A stretch of 64,000 nt of DNA from DATFFO01 sp963744905 (GCA_963744905.1 CAVUUV010000007.1:1-64000); one strand, 5' to 3'; positions 16,680 through 26,433 are shown, numbered from the stretch's first letter. Notes: generated by a model not told the origin, from the letters alone. Program-made: numbers and translations.

Positions 16680-17962
16680 CAACGGGCCAGGACCTCCGCC
16701 AGCGGGCCTTCGATCTCGACTCCGAGGGCGGCCGCCACCACCTCGATCGGGTGGATGGCGGGGACTCCGGTCCCGTGGGTGATCTGCCAGCGACAGGTCT
16801 CTGAGTCGCAGGCTACGACCGGGGCGCCTTCCCGGGCGACGAATTCGAACAGGGGCTTGCCCACCGTCATCGATATCTCGTACTTCTCGGATTTGTAGCC
16901 GTAGGTACCGGCGATTCCACAGCAGGCGGCCCCACTCTCGACCACCTCAAGGCCAGGTATGAGATCCATCACTTCCCGGGCGGGGATCCCGGTTCGGTGG
17001 GCCCGGTACTGACAGGGGGGGTGGTACGGAAGCCGGAGAGGGACCTCACCCAGCTCCGGCAGACGACCCTCCACCGCCAGGCCGAGGATGAACTCGTGCA
17101 GGTCGAAGGTGTGGGTGGCCACCAGCCAGGCGTCGGGGTCGTAGGCGTCCAACAATTCCGGCGCCTCCTCTTTCACCGTGAGCACGCAGGAGGTGGAGGT
17201 CCCGACGATGGCCCGGCCGGCCCGGGCGTGGTCGAGCAGGGCTTCGATGGTCTGCCGGTGGTAGCGGCGGGCAGCGTCGAACTCCCCGTTGGATAGCAGC
17301 GGCAGACCGCAACAGGACGGCTTGGCCACCACGACCTCGAACCCGAGCCGTTCCAGAACACGGATGGCGGTCCGCCCCACCCGGGTCTCGTAGTGCTCGG
17401 TGGAACAGGCCGGGAAATAGGCCACGGTGCCCGCGGGTCTCCGGCCACTCACGGGCCGGGAACGCAGCCAGGACCGCAGCGATTCTCCCCCGGCATACAT
17501 GGGTAGGGGGGCGCGTCGGTCGACCCCCAACACTCCCTGTGCCAGCCGGCGCAGCAGCCGGTTGGAGAAGGCGGCGTTGACCAGCTTCGCCACCGGGGCT
17601 CCGAGCCGGGCCAGGAGCAGGGGTCTCGCCAGGAGGTTGTTACGCAGCCGTGAGCGCAGATCGAACTCACCGTTCGCCACCATGGTCGCCCTGGCCCGGG
17701 CGTTGATCTCGGCGATGCGGACCCCGGTCGGGCACACCTCGTTGCAGACCCGACACCCCGAGCAGTAGTCGACGGAGTGGTCGGGGGAGCCCTGGCCGGG
17801 GTGGCGGAACCGGCCCGCCTGGGGCGCCTCGTACTTGGGGCCGGGGAACAGGTCGGTGGCGGCCGAGAAGGGGCAGGCGGACACGCAGATGTTGCATTTG
17901 ATGCAGGCATCGAGGGTGGTCTCGACCGGGAGGTGTTCGAGCGGGAAACCCCGGGTTGTCAT
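16679..17962 (-). CDS. glpC: Anaerobic glycerol-3-phosphate dehydrogenase subunit C
   Basis: The 427-residue iron-sulfur protein has two 4Fe-4S motifs, CIKCNICVSACP (about 20-31) and CSGCRVCNEVCP (about 67-78). Two cysteine-rich CCG domains follow (FPACSTEHYETR with SCCGLPLL; YHPPCQYRAH with GAACCGIAGTYG). GlpC takes electrons from the GlpA/GlpB flavoprotein and links them to the membrane quinone pool. Its ATG overlaps the glpAB stop by four bases (ATGA), so translation is coupled. Its stop abuts the 70-bp tandem repeat. Confidence 0.95.
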   Translation of the reverse strand: MTTRGFPLEHLPVETTLDACIKCNICVSACPFSAATDLFPGPKYEAPQAGRFRHPGQGSPDHSVDYCSGCRVCNEVCPTGVRIAEINARARATMVANGEFDLRSRLRNNLLARPLLLARLGAPVAKLVNAAFSNRLLRRLAQGVLGVDRRAPLPMYAGGESLRSWLRSRPVSGRRPAGTVAYFPACSTEHYETRVGRTAIRVLERLGFEVVVAKPSCCGLPLLSNGEFDAARRYHRQTIEALLDHARAGRAIVGTSTSCVLTVKEEAPELLDAYDPDAWLVATHTFDLHEFILGLAVEGRLPELGEVPLRLPYHPPCQYRAHRTGIPAREVMDLIPGLEVVESGAACCGIAGTYGYKSEKYEISMTVGKPLFEFVAREGAPVVACDSETCRWQITHGTGVPAIHPIEVVAAALGVEIEGPLAEVLAR

Positions 17963-20859
17963 GGCGCCACCCCGGCGGCCATCAACCCGGCGGTGTACCC
18001 GGTGGCGAGAGCGATGCCCTCCAGGGAGAGCGAGCGGATCGGATCGGTGCCCGCCAGGAGGGCCCCCGCCACCACCAGGCCCTCGGGCCCGTCGACTGGG
18101 GCCAGATCGGGACCCACTTCGATCCCGGCCCGATAGACGGGCTGGTCATCGGAGACGTGGGACGACAGCCACTCACTCCGGCTGGTGGGCCCGGACACCG
18201 ACAGTCCGGCCACGACTTCCCTCAACCTGCCGTCGGAATCACCCACGATGCCCCCACCCAGCAGCCCCCCGGTGGCGAGAACCACCCTCGGGGCACGGTG
18301 GAGCTGGCGGCGGGCGGCGGCCAGGCTGGTCACCTCCAGCATGTCGGTCCCGCGCTCTACCGCTCTCACCTCGGCGTTGTCGACCACCCGCCCTCCGGCG
18401 GAGACGATCGCCCGGCGCAGGATGGCCTGCAGCCTCAGCCCGGGCACCGACGGAGGCAGGGTGGGGATCTCGAACACCTCCGCCCCCAGCCTGGAGGACA
18501 GGTCGGCCACCACCGCCGGAGCGTCGCCCAGACCTAGCACGGCCGGGAAGCCCACCCGGGTGATCCCGGATAGATGAGGCGCCAGGGCAGACGCCACCTC
18601 AGCCCGAAAGGGCTCGCGTTCGAACAGTTCGGCGAGGACGGTGCCGTTGACGAAACGGCGATGGCGGATCGTGGCCAGGTCGAGCCAGAGCCCGGTGGCT
18701 TCGATCCCGGTCGACGCCAGGTTGTCGGCCACGAGGACAGGCGAGAAGTCGAGGAATCCCCGCAGTCCCACCACCAGCATGGGATCGGGGCGAGCCAGGT
18801 CCCCCGCCCTCATCGTCTCGGGCGCCAGGTAGGTGGGCCGGAACCCGCCCAGGCCGGCGGGAAGCATCGTGTTGTGTTCCGGGTCTCCGAACAGTGGGTA
18901 GCCGGCCGAGGCGCACAATTCTGACAGAGCAGCCAATGCGTCCCGGAGCCGGTCCACTCCAATCCGGGTGTAGGGATGGTCCTCGATGGTCTCGACGAGG
19001 CTGTCCAGCGCCTGGCGTAGCTCGCTTACCGGCCGACCGTCGGAGTGGTAGCCGAGAACGTCGATGCACCCTGCGTTCCAGGCCAGGCTTCCCCACCCCT
19101 TGGTGAGCAGGGCGGTGGCCGCCCCGGCCCTGGCCGCCTGCCAGGCGGCGACGAGGCCCGCCAGTCCACCGCCGATCACGATCACGTCACGATCGAGGCT
19201 GGAAACCATCGGCCCGGCCAGATCGGTGGGCGCATTCGTGGGTCCGGCGGTGACGGTGGTGGTGTCGTCGGGCGGCTCGTACATGATCGGTCCCAGCGGT
19301 GAGGAGGGCGGGCCGGGAAGACCCCCGACGTGGAGGAGGCTGTAGAAGATGAGGTCGTCGAGCCGCGCCTGCCGTAACTGCTCACCCCAGAGGACCGGGA
19401 GCAATCCCTTCCATCGCTCCTCGAGGAAGTCGCGCAGGGCCACGTTGGCCTCGATGGCGGAAACCCCTCTCCACTCGTGCAGCAACCCCACCACCCGGGG
19501 CGTGCACCATCCCCCCTGGCAGGGCCCCATGCCGAGGCGCACCGAACGCCGAATGTCGTCGAGGGTGCGGGCCTCGCCCTCGACGATGGCCCCGATCACG
19601 TCCGCCCGGGTGGCCAGCTCGCATTCGCACACCAGGTCCCCGTACTGTTCCTCGTCCTCGATCCTGGCCAGTCGCTCACCCAGCGTGTGATAGCCGGTCC
19701 GGTCCCGGTCATCGGGCAACTCCTCGAGATGGGTCCGGCAGGGGCGGTCCACACCCAGCTTGCGACAGACCCGATCCACCGTCACCTGGGCCATCTGGCG
19801 GTACGTGGTCCATTTGCCTCCGGTGATGGTGACGAAACCCTCCACCCCGTCACGGTCGGTGTGGTCCAGGAGGGCGTAGGAGCGGGTGATGTCGCGGGTC
19901 TCTTCGGCCCCGTCTTCCTGATACAGGGGCCGGACACCGGCCCAGGCCCGGAGGACACGCATGGCCGAGATCCCCGGCACCAGCTTCTCGCCCTCTTCGA
20001 GCATCAGCTCCACCTCCCAGGGCTCGACGCTGAACCTCTCCGGGTCGGCCACGCCCTCATCGGTGGTGCCGAGTACGGCCACGGTGCGGATGGGGACGAC
20101 GATGTCGCCGTCCTCGGGCATCTTGCATCGATTGACCACGGTGTTGAGCATGCGGTGGTTGAAGGCCACCATGGTGCCCTTCCCGGCCGCTACTTCGAAG
20201 TGGACTCCGGCACTGGCGGCCAGCCGACCCGCCCAGGCGCCGGACGCGTTGACGACGAGGTCGGCTGTGATCTCCACCTCCTCGTCGGCGACCAGATCAT
20301 GACAGCGAGCGCCCACCACCCGGTCGCCGGAGCGGACCAGGGTCGTCACCTCGTGATAGGGGAGGACCCGGGCGCCGTATTCACGGGCGGAAGCGGCAGT
20401 GGACTGGGTGGCGAGAAAAGAGTCGGCGGCGGCGTCGGGCACCTCGAAGCAGTGGGAGATGTCGGGATTGAGCCGGGGCTCACGTCGCAAGGCCTCGGCA
20501 ACGGGGATCTCCTGGCAGGGGATCCCGGCCCGCTCGCATCCGGCCACGAAGCGGGGGACGTAGTCGGGGTCATCCCAGGGCGTGACCACGAACAGGCCGC
20601 CCGTGTCCTCGATGCAGTGGGCCATGATGCGGCGCAGGACCCGGTTCTCCTCGATGCACTCGACGGCGGCGTCAGGATCTTTCACCACATAGCGACCCCC
20701 GGAATGCAACAGCCCGTGATAGCGCCCCGTGGTGCCGTGGGTGAGGTCGCGCTGCTCGACGAGGATGGCCTCGAACCCACGCATGGCCAGGTCGCGCAGC
20801 ACCCCGGCACCGGTCGCACCCCCTCCCACGACGAGAACCTCGGTCTGAAGCCTGCGCAT
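17959..20859 (-). CDS. Fused GlpA-GlpB glycerol-3-phosphate dehydrogenase
   Basis: One uninterrupted 966-residue frame contains two enzymes. Residues 1-520 are GlpA: an FAD-binding VLVVGGGATGAGVLRDLA, TTGRYHGLLHSGGRYV, ITGGKWTTYRQMA and a BFD-like cysteine region (CECELATRADV, CQGGWC) near 405-460. After a linker rich in Pro and Thr (about 525-550), residues 551-966 are GlpB: VIVIGGGLAGLVAAWQAA, WNAGCIDVLG, and a C-terminal flavoprotein end. It oxidises glycerol-3-phosphate to dihydroxyacetone phosphate and passes electrons to GlpC, which it overlaps. The frame is open upstream to 21009 through repeat copy D, but homology begins at ATG 20859. In E. coli these are separate genes. Confidence 0.92.
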   Translation of the reverse strand: MRRLQTEVLVVGGGATGAGVLRDLAMRGFEAILVEQRDLTHGTTGRYHGLLHSGGRYVVKDPDAAVECIEENRVLRRIMAHCIEDTGGLFVVTPWDDPDYVPRFVAGCERAGIPCQEIPVAEALRREPRLNPDISHCFEVPDAAADSFLATQSTAASAREYGARVLPYHEVTTLVRSGDRVVGARCHDLVADEEVEITADLVVNASGAWAGRLAASAGVHFEVAAGKGTMVAFNHRMLNTVVNRCKMPEDGDIVVPIRTVAVLGTTDEGVADPERFSVEPWEVELMLEEGEKLVPGISAMRVLRAWAGVRPLYQEDGAEETRDITRSYALLDHTDRDGVEGFVTITGGKWTTYRQMAQVTVDRVCRKLGVDRPCRTHLEELPDDRDRTGYHTLGERLARIEDEEQYGDLVCECELATRADVIGAIVEGEARTLDDIRRSVRLGMGPCQGGWCTPRVVGLLHEWRGVSAIEANVALRDFLEERWKGLLPVLWGEQLRQARLDDLIFYSLLHVGGLPGPPSSPLGPIMYEPPDDTTTVTAGPTNAPTDLAGPMVSSLDRDVIVIGGGLAGLVAAWQAARAGAATALLTKGWGSLAWNAGCIDVLGYHSDGRPVSELRQALDSLVETIEDHPYTRIGVDRLRDALAALSELCASAGYPLFGDPEHNTMLPAGLGGFRPTYLAPETMRAGDLARPDPMLVVGLRGFLDFSPVLVADNLASTGIEATGLWLDLATIRHRRFVNGTVLAELFEREPFRAEVASALAPHLSGITRVGFPAVLGLGDAPAVVADLSSRLGAEVFEIPTLPPSVPGLRLQAILRRAIVSAGGRVVDNAEVRAVERGTDMLEVTSLAAARRQLHRAPRVVLATGGLLGGGIVGDSDGRLREVVAGLSVSGPTSRSEWLSSHVSDDQPVYRAGIEVGPDLAPVDGPEGLVVAGALLAGTDPIRSLSLEGIALATGYTAGLMAAGVAP

Positions 20860-20879
20860 CACCCGGACGGTAATCCCCC

Positions 20880-21005
20880 CTGGCGCCCCTGCCTCGCGCC
20901 TTCGGCGGAGGACTCTTGTCCCCCTTGCGAAGCAAGGGGGAAGGGGCCCCCGCTGCGCAGCAGCGGGGTAGGGGGGCGGGCCGGAGGCCCCGGCGAAGCC
21001 GAGGC
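20880..21005. repeat. GC-rich dispersed palindromic repeat, copy D (inverted)
   Basis: Read on the minus strand it shows the copy B/C order: a CGGCTTCGCCGGGGC stem, CCCCCCTACCCC, a GCTGCTGCGCAGC stem, CCTTCCCCCTTGC with a GCAAGGGGG arm, then GGGACAAGAG. It lies between the glpAB start and the ABC ATPase stop. Confidence 0.75.
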
Positions 21006-21012
21006 CCAACGG

Positions 21013-21759
21013 TTACAGGATCATGGAGAGGAAGCGCTGGGTGCGCTGGTGCTGGGGGTTGGTGAGGAGCTCCATCGGCGGGCCCTGCTCGACCACCACC
21101 CCATCGTCCATGAACACCACCCGATCGCCCACCTCTCGGGCGAAGCCCATCTCATGGGTGACGACCATCATCGTCATTCCTTCCCGGGCCAGGGTGCGCA
21201 TGACGTCCAGCACCTCTCCCACCAGCTCGGGGTCCAGGGCGGAGGTGGGCTCGTCGAACATCATCATGTCGGGTTTCATCGACAGCGCCCGGGCGATGGC
21301 CACCCGCTGTTGCTGGCCCCCGGACAGGTGATTGGGGTACTCGTGGATCTTGTCGCTCAGGCCCACCCGCTCGAGGGTTTCCCGGGCGATCCCGTCAGCT
21401 TCCTTCTGGCTCCGTCTCAGCACCTTGCGCTGGGCGATGGTCAGGTTGCGCAGCACGGTCAGGTGGGGGAACAGGTTGAACTGCTGGAACACCATCCCGA
21501 TCCGGGTGCGGAGCTTGTCTACGTTGGCGTCCGGGTCGGTCATGTCCTCGCCCTCGATGAGGATCTTGCCCGAGGTGGGCTCTTCGAGACGGTTCACACA
21601 CCGGAGCAAGGTGGACTTTCCCGACCCCGAAGGACCGATCACACACACCACCTCGGCCTCTTCCACCTGGAAGTCGATCCCCTTGAGCACCTCCAGTTCC
21701 CCGAACGACTTGTGCAGGTCCCGGATCTGAATCGGGGGTGGTGGGCCGGTGGGGGTCAT
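21013..21759 (-). CDS. Polar amino-acid ABC transporter ATPase
   Basis: The 248-residue GlnQ/HisP-type ATPase has Walker A GPSGSGKST, the Q-loop in GMVFQQFNLFPHLTVL, signature LSGGQQQRVAIARAL, Walker B MMMFDEPTSALDP and the switch His in VVTHEMGF. It powers import by the adjacent permease and binding protein. The frame is open much further upstream, but ATG 21759 begins the conserved N-terminus and overlaps the permease stop as ATGA. Confidence 0.95.
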   Translation of the reverse strand: MTPTGPPPPIQIRDLHKSFGELEVLKGIDFQVEEAEVVCVIGPSGSGKSTLLRCVNRLEEPTSGKILIEGEDMTDPDANVDKLRTRIGMVFQQFNLFPHLTVLRNLTIAQRKVLRRSQKEADGIARETLERVGLSDKIHEYPNHLSGGQQQRVAIARALSMKPDMMMFDEPTSALDPELVGEVLDVMRTLAREGMTMMVVTHEMGFAREVGDRVVFMDDGVVVEQGPPMELLTNPQHQRTQRFLSMIL

Positions 21760-22568
21760 CGTGCTTTGGCGGTTCGCTTCTCGAGTCGACTCACCAGGAA
21801 GGTGAGCGGCAGTGTTATGACCAGGTAGGCGATGGCGACGACGGTGAGGGGGGTGCCGTTGAACTTCTGGGACATGAAGTCCCGGCCGAACTTGGTCAGC
21901 TCCTTGGTGACCGGGGTGGTGCCGGCCACGAAGAACAGTGAGGTGTCCTTGATGAGCAGGACGAACTCGTTGGTCAGGGGAGGGATGATGATCCGAAATG
22001 CCTGGGGGAGGATGATCGAGATCATGGCCGTGGTGCTCGACATCCCCAGCGAACGGGCCGCCTCGGACTGGCCCTTGGGGACCGCCTCGATGCCGGCCCG
22101 GATCGTCTCGGCCATGTAGGCGGCGGCGACCAGACTCAACCCGACCACTGCCCTGCCGGTCGAGCCGCCGGGAACCCAGTGCTCGGCTCCGTCGAAGGCG
22201 ATGGGAATGGCGAACACCACCAGGATGATCGTCACCAGTGCGGGCAGTCCCCGGAAGAACTCGATGTAGGCGCTGGCGAACCAGCGGTAGGGGCTGATCG
22301 ACGACAGCTTCATCAGCGCCAGCAGTAATGCCAGGGTCAGGCCGAATCCGAACGACAGCGCAGTGAACAGCAGGGTGTTCTTGGCGCCGATAGTGATCAC
22401 CCCCGGCAGCATCTCGGCTGCGATCTCGGGATTGAAGAAAGCCCTCTGGATGGTTTCCCAGTCGGCTCCGAAGGCAGCGACGACCACGGCCAGGACCAGG
22501 ACCGTGTACATGACACCGCGCACCAGCCGCCGTCGCTGTCGGGGGCTCCTGAGATTGATGGCGGCCAT
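21756..22568 (-). CDS. Polar amino-acid ABC transporter permease
   Basis: The 270-residue HisM/GlnP-type permease has about five or six membrane segments and the typical EAA-loop region AAAYMAETIRAGIEAVPKGQ, then EAARSLGMSSTTAM and ILPQAFRIIIPPLTNEF. YIEFFRGLPALV matches the motif between early helices. It has an unusually long N-terminal loop (FNPEIAAEMLPGV). ATG 22568 is preferred over the upstream TTG. It sits between the binding-protein gene and the ATPase gene, co-directional with both. Confidence 0.93.
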   Translation of the reverse strand: MAAINLRSPRQRRRLVRGVMYTVLVLAVVVAAFGADWETIQRAFFNPEIAAEMLPGVITIGAKNTLLFTALSFGFGLTLALLLALMKLSSISPYRWFASAYIEFFRGLPALVTIILVVFAIPIAFDGAEHWVPGGSTGRAVVGLSLVAAAYMAETIRAGIEAVPKGQSEAARSLGMSSTTAMISIILPQAFRIIIPPLTNEFVLLIKDTSLFFVAGTTPVTKELTKFGRDFMSQKFNGTPLTVVAIAYLVITLPLTFLVSRLEKRTAKAR

Positions 22569-22573
22569 AGACA

Positions 22574-22597
22574 ACGGGGACCCTACCGGGTCCCCGT
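22574..22597 (-). terminator. Intercistronic hairpin after binding-protein gene
   Basis: A perfect 10-bp stem ACGGGGACCC / GGGTCCCCGT with loop TACC lies between the binding-protein stop (22622) and the permease start (22568). Such stems commonly protect or attenuate mRNA so that the binding protein is made in excess. No T-tract follows. Confidence 0.65.
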
Positions 22598-22621
22598 CGT
22601 TCTACGCATCGTTGGGGGGTT

Positions 22622-23524
22622 TCAGCCCGTGGTGGAGCTGGAGCCGAACCACTTCTGATACAGGGCGTCGTAGGTGCCGTCGTCCTTGAACTTGGCCAGC
22701 AGGTCGTTGACCGCCGCCTGCAGGTCGGGGTTGGCACCCTTCTCGTAGGCGAAGCCGTACTCCTCGTTGGTGGGGTAGGTCTCCACCACGGTCACGGTGT
22801 CGTCTTCGAGCGTGCGCGGCCCGTTGACCACCAGGTCCTGGAGGATCGCCACGATCTCCCCCGACTCCAGGGCGACGAACAGGTCGCCCGGATTCTCGAA
22901 GCTGGTGATCGTGGCATCGGAGGGAGCATTCTCCTGGGCGTACATCTCACCGGTGGTGCCGGTCTGTACCCCGAGGTTCTTCCCCGACAGGTCGGACAGG
23001 GTCGTGATCCCCGAGTCCTTCTTCGTGAGCAGCGATTGGTCGGCGGTGAAGTAGGGATCGCTGAAGTCGACGGCTTGCTTGCGCTCATCGGTGATCGTGA
23101 TCGAGGCGGCTGCCATGTCACACTGACCAGAAGCCATGGCCGTACCCGACGTGATCGGGTCGAAGCCGGTGTTGTTGACTGCCAGGTCGAGGCCGAGGTC
23201 GCCGGCGATCTTGCGCATCAGCTCGATGTCGAAGCCGGTGAATTCGCCGTCCTGTTCGAACTCCATGGGCGGATAGGGGGAGTCGGTGCAGATCGTCAAC
23301 GTGCCCGGATCGATGGTGGAGATGTCCGCCATCGCTTCGGTCGTCTCGGTCATGGCCGTTGTGGTCTCGGTCATGGCGGTGGTGGTTTCGGTCATGGCCG
23401 TGGTCTCGGTCATAGCGGTGGTCGTCTCCGAGGGCGCCGCCGTGGTATCGGTGGTTCCTCCGCCGCAGGCGGCCAGGACCAGGGCGAGTACTGCCATCAA
23501 TAAGGTCAGTCTCTTCAGTTTCAT
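22622..23524 (-). CDS. Amino-acid ABC transporter substrate-binding lipoprotein
   Basis: The 300-residue family-3 solute-binding protein has a signal peptide with lipobox (LALVLAACGGG) and a linker of near-perfect MTETTTA heptads (about residues 38-65). The binding domain contains LTICTDSPYPPMEF, FTGFDIELMRKIAGDLGL, GQCDMAAASITITDER and FSDPYFTADQSLL. It should capture a polar amino acid for the adjacent transporter. ATG 23524 is preceded by AAGGAGGA at ideal distance, which excludes the longer frame. It is divergent from dxs. Confidence 0.95.
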   Translation of the reverse strand: MKLKRLTLLMAVLALVLAACGGGTTDTTAAPSETTTAMTETTAMTETTTAMTETTTAMTETTEAMADISTIDPGTLTICTDSPYPPMEFEQDGEFTGFDIELMRKIAGDLGLDLAVNNTGFDPITSGTAMASGQCDMAAASITITDERKQAVDFSDPYFTADQSLLTKKDSGITTLSDLSGKNLGVQTGTTGEMYAQENAPSDATITSFENPGDLFVALESGEIVAILQDLVVNGPRTLEDDTVTVVETYPTNEEYGFAYEKGANPDLQAAVNDLLAKFKDDGTYDALYQKWFGSSSTTG

Positions 23525-23844
23525 GGTGATTCCTCCTTGAGGGGTCCCGGGAACTGCCCGCCCCGGGGCTCCACAGCTTACGCCACCAGCCGCCGGCGGG
23601 CAGATCGACGGGGGATGGTCGGGCCTCAATACCCCGCCCCGTAATCACGCTGACGTTTCAACGGCCGGCTACGCCGCTTGCTGTGTCCTCGTCCTTGACG
23701 CACCGCTGCGGGTGCGCCTGCGGACTGCGTCCTTGCCATCGACGCCGCCGACTCGCCGAAACATGCGACCGTAATTGCGACGCGGAGTACTTAGTTTCCC
23801 GATAGTTCTCAAACCAGATCGGGTGACGGTACCCTTCTGAGTCG

Positions 23845-25713
23845 ATGACGCCGTCCGGTCAAAGCCTCCTCTCGGGAATCCACCAACCGTCGGATCTCAG
23901 GCGCCTCGATGCCGAGCAACTGGCGAGGTTGTCCGAGGAGATCCGTCAGTTGATCCTCGACACGGTCTCCAAGACAGGGGGCCATCTCTCGCCCAACCTC
24001 GGGGTGGTGGAGCTGACCATCGCCCTACATCGGGCCTTCGATTCGCCCCGCGACCGCATCATCTGGGACGTTGGCCATCAAGCCTATGTTCACAAACTGG
24101 TCACCGGTCGCCAGGACCGTTTCGACACGCTGCGCAAGTTCGGAGGCCTGTCGGGCTATCCCAACCGGGCCGAGAGCCCCCATGACTGGGTCGAGAACAG
24201 TCACGCCTCCACCTCGCTCTCCTACGCCCTGGGCCATGCTCTGGCGGGCTACAAGGGATGGACCGTGGCCGTCATCGGCGATGGCGCCCTCACCGGTGGA
24301 ATGGCCTACGAGGCCCTCAACCACATCGCCGTCACCCGACCCCGGCGGCTGATCGTGGTGCTCAACGACAACGGGCGCTCCTACGCCCCCACCGTGGGCG
24401 GTCTGGCCGCGCTCGCCACCCTGGCCCACTACCGCTTCGATCCCCGCTACGAATGGGCCAAGCGCAGTGTGGGAAAGATCCTGCGTGGCCTGCCCATAGT
24501 CGGAGAGACGGCAGACGAGCTGGCCAACCGGTTCAAGGAGGCGGCCAAGCAACTGGTGGAGCCCTCCACCGTCTTCGACGCCCTGGGTCTCAAGTACTCG
24601 GGGCACATCGACGGGCACGACATCGCCCTGTTGGAGGAGACCTTCGAGCGGGCCAAGGAGTACGACGAGCCGGTCGTGGTGCACGTCGTCACCGAGAAGG
24701 GCCTGGGCTATCAGCCGGCCATCGAGGACGAGGAGGACAAGCTGCACGGCGTCGGGTCCTTCGACGTGGCCACCGGCCGGGCCCTGAAGAGCGAGCTCAA
24801 GCTGACCGATGTGGCCGGACGGGCCCTGGCCGACGTGGCCGGGCGCCACCCCGAGGTGGTGGCGGTGTCGGCGGCGATGGTCTCCTCGACCGGGTTGCGC
24901 GAACTGGCCAATGAGTCGCCCGATCGGGTCATCGACACCGGGATCGCCGAACAGCACGCCGTCACGCTGGCGGCGGGCCTGGCCATGGCGGGCAAGAAGC
25001 CCTTCGTCGCCATCTACTCCAGCTTCCTGCAGAGGGCACTGGACCAGATCATCTGCGACGTCGCCCTCCATGAGCTTCCCGTGACGTTCCTGCTGGACCG
25101 GGCCGGTGTCACCGGGCCCGACGGACCCTCCCATCACGGTGTCTTCGATCTGACCTATCTGCGGATGATCCCCAACTTGGTGGTGGGGGCACCGGCCGAC
25201 GCCGAGGAACTGTGCGGCATGATCGAAACCGCCGCCCTCCACGATGGGCCCCTGGCCATTCGCTTCCCCAAGGGGGCGGCCTCGTCGCTTCCCACCCTGC
25301 CCGTCGCCCCGCTCCCGATCGGGGAGTGGGAGGTGCGCAGCCACGGCGACGACGTTGCCCTGCTGGCCGTGGGCCGGATGGTGGAGACGGCCGAGAAGGT
25401 CGCCACCACCCTGGGCCAGAAGGGTGTCCACTGCACCGTGGTCAACGCCCGCTGGGTCAAGCCCCTCGACGACCGTCTCACCGACTGGGTTTCCGAGCAC
25501 CGGCTCACGGTCACCCTGGAGGACAACGTCGTCAGTGGAGGATTCGGGGCCGCCGTCCTGGAGAGGCTGGCGGGCACCGGGCTCGGGGGGCGGGTCGCCT
25601 GCCTGGGCCTGCCCGACGTGTTCCTGCCCTTCGGCAGCGCCGATGCCGTCAGCGAATGGGCCGGGCTCGACCAAGACTCGATCGTGGGTCAGGTCGAGGC
25701 TCTCCTCGCCTGA
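23845..25713 (+). CDS. dxs: 1-deoxy-D-xylulose-5-phosphate synthase
   Basis: The 622-residue protein is close to normal length. The thiamine diphosphate region has IWDVGHQAYVHKLVTGR, VIGDGALTGGMAYEALNH and NDNGRSYAPTVGG. The pyrimidine domain has DTGIAEQHAVTLAAGLA and FLDRAGV-like FLLDRAGVTGPDGPSHHG, and the transketolase C-domain ends it. It condenses pyruvate and glyceraldehyde-3-phosphate, starting the MEP isoprenoid pathway. About 320 bases upstream separate it from the divergent transporter operon and hold no gene. Confidence 0.97.
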   Translation: MTPSGQSLLSGIHQPSDLRRLDAEQLARLSEEIRQLILDTVSKTGGHLSPNLGVVELTIALHRAFDSPRDRIIWDVGHQAYVHKLVTGRQDRFDTLRKFGGLSGYPNRAESPHDWVENSHASTSLSYALGHALAGYKGWTVAVIGDGALTGGMAYEALNHIAVTRPRRLIVVLNDNGRSYAPTVGGLAALATLAHYRFDPRYEWAKRSVGKILRGLPIVGETADELANRFKEAAKQLVEPSTVFDALGLKYSGHIDGHDIALLEETFERAKEYDEPVVVHVVTEKGLGYQPAIEDEEDKLHGVGSFDVATGRALKSELKLTDVAGRALADVAGRHPEVVAVSAAMVSSTGLRELANESPDRVIDTGIAEQHAVTLAAGLAMAGKKPFVAIYSSFLQRALDQIICDVALHELPVTFLLDRAGVTGPDGPSHHGVFDLTYLRMIPNLVVGAPADAEELCGMIETAALHDGPLAIRFPKGAASSLPTLPVAPLPIGEWEVRSHGDDVALLAVGRMVETAEKVATTLGQKGVHCTVVNARWVKPLDDRLTDWVSEHRLTVTLEDNVVSGGFGAAVLERLAGTGLGGRVACLGLPDVFLPFGSADAVSEWAGLDQDSIVGQVEALLA

Positions 25714-25728
25714 ACGGAGCAACGCCTC

Positions 25729-26433
25729 TTGCCGGTCCGGGCCGTCACCTTCGATGCCGACGACACCCTGTGGGATTTCCAGGAGGTGTCGCTCTCGGCG
25801 ACCCGGCTCCTGGTCGAGAGGGTCAGTGAGCTCCATCCCGGTCACGGCGGGACGGTGGAAGATCTTCTCCAGGCCCGAATCGACGTGGGCCGCTCCAGCC
25901 CCGACGGAACCTCCTACGCCCTGATCAGGCGGATGGCCATCCAACAGTTCGTCGATACTCACGTGGGCGGGCCCGACCCCGACCTGGTGGATCATCTCAC
26001 CGAGCTCTTCTTCACCCATCGCGACACGGCCGTGAAGCCCTTCCCCGATGTGGAGCCGATGCTGGAGCGTCTTCCGAACGATCTGGTGCTGGGAGTGATC
26101 ACCAACGGGAACACCACCTGGAAGGCGATGTCGATCGCCGACCGGTTCCAGTTCTGGCTGGCGGCCGACCAGACCGGGATCCGCAAGCCCGACCCGCGCC
26201 TGTTCCGTATGGCTGCCGCCGCGGCGGGGTGCCGGCCCCGGGAGATGGTCCACGTGGGAGACGAGCCTCACTCCGACGTGGTGGGGGCGCGCCGGGCCGG
26301 GGTGCGGTCGGTGTGGATCAACCGGAGCGGGGCAACGGGGACAGAAGCCGAGCCGGACGCCGAGATCGGCTCCCTGGCGGAGCTGCCCGAACTGCTGGCG
26401 CGCTGGGATCAGGAGGAGAAGTCGGGAGTTGGA
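25729..26433 (+). CDS. HAD-superfamily hydrolase
   Basis: About 235 residues carry the HAD motifs: motif I TFDADDTLWD, motif II LGVITNGNTTW, motif III lysine in IRKPDPRLF and motif IV VHVGDEPHSDVVGARRAGV. This is the phosphoglycolate-phosphatase/haloacid-dehalogenase-like group. The substrate is unknown. It starts at TTG 25729, fifteen bases after dxs and with GGAG upstream, so it is probably co-transcribed. No stop codon separates it from the following SpoU methylase in the same frame. The end given is my domain boundary, not a seen stop: either the two are fused or a stop has been lost. Confidence 0.8.

Noticed and set aside
15609..16682. Proline-rich repeated minus-strand protein over the tandem array
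   Set aside because: It arises because the 70-bp unit has no stop in several frames. The same peptide repeats appear in different frames, and there is no start signal or homology.
21013..22737. 574-residue fusion of an unknown protein with the ABC ATPase
   Set aside because: The N-terminal half is a shadow of the permease gene. The ATPase starts at ATG 21759 with normal overlap.
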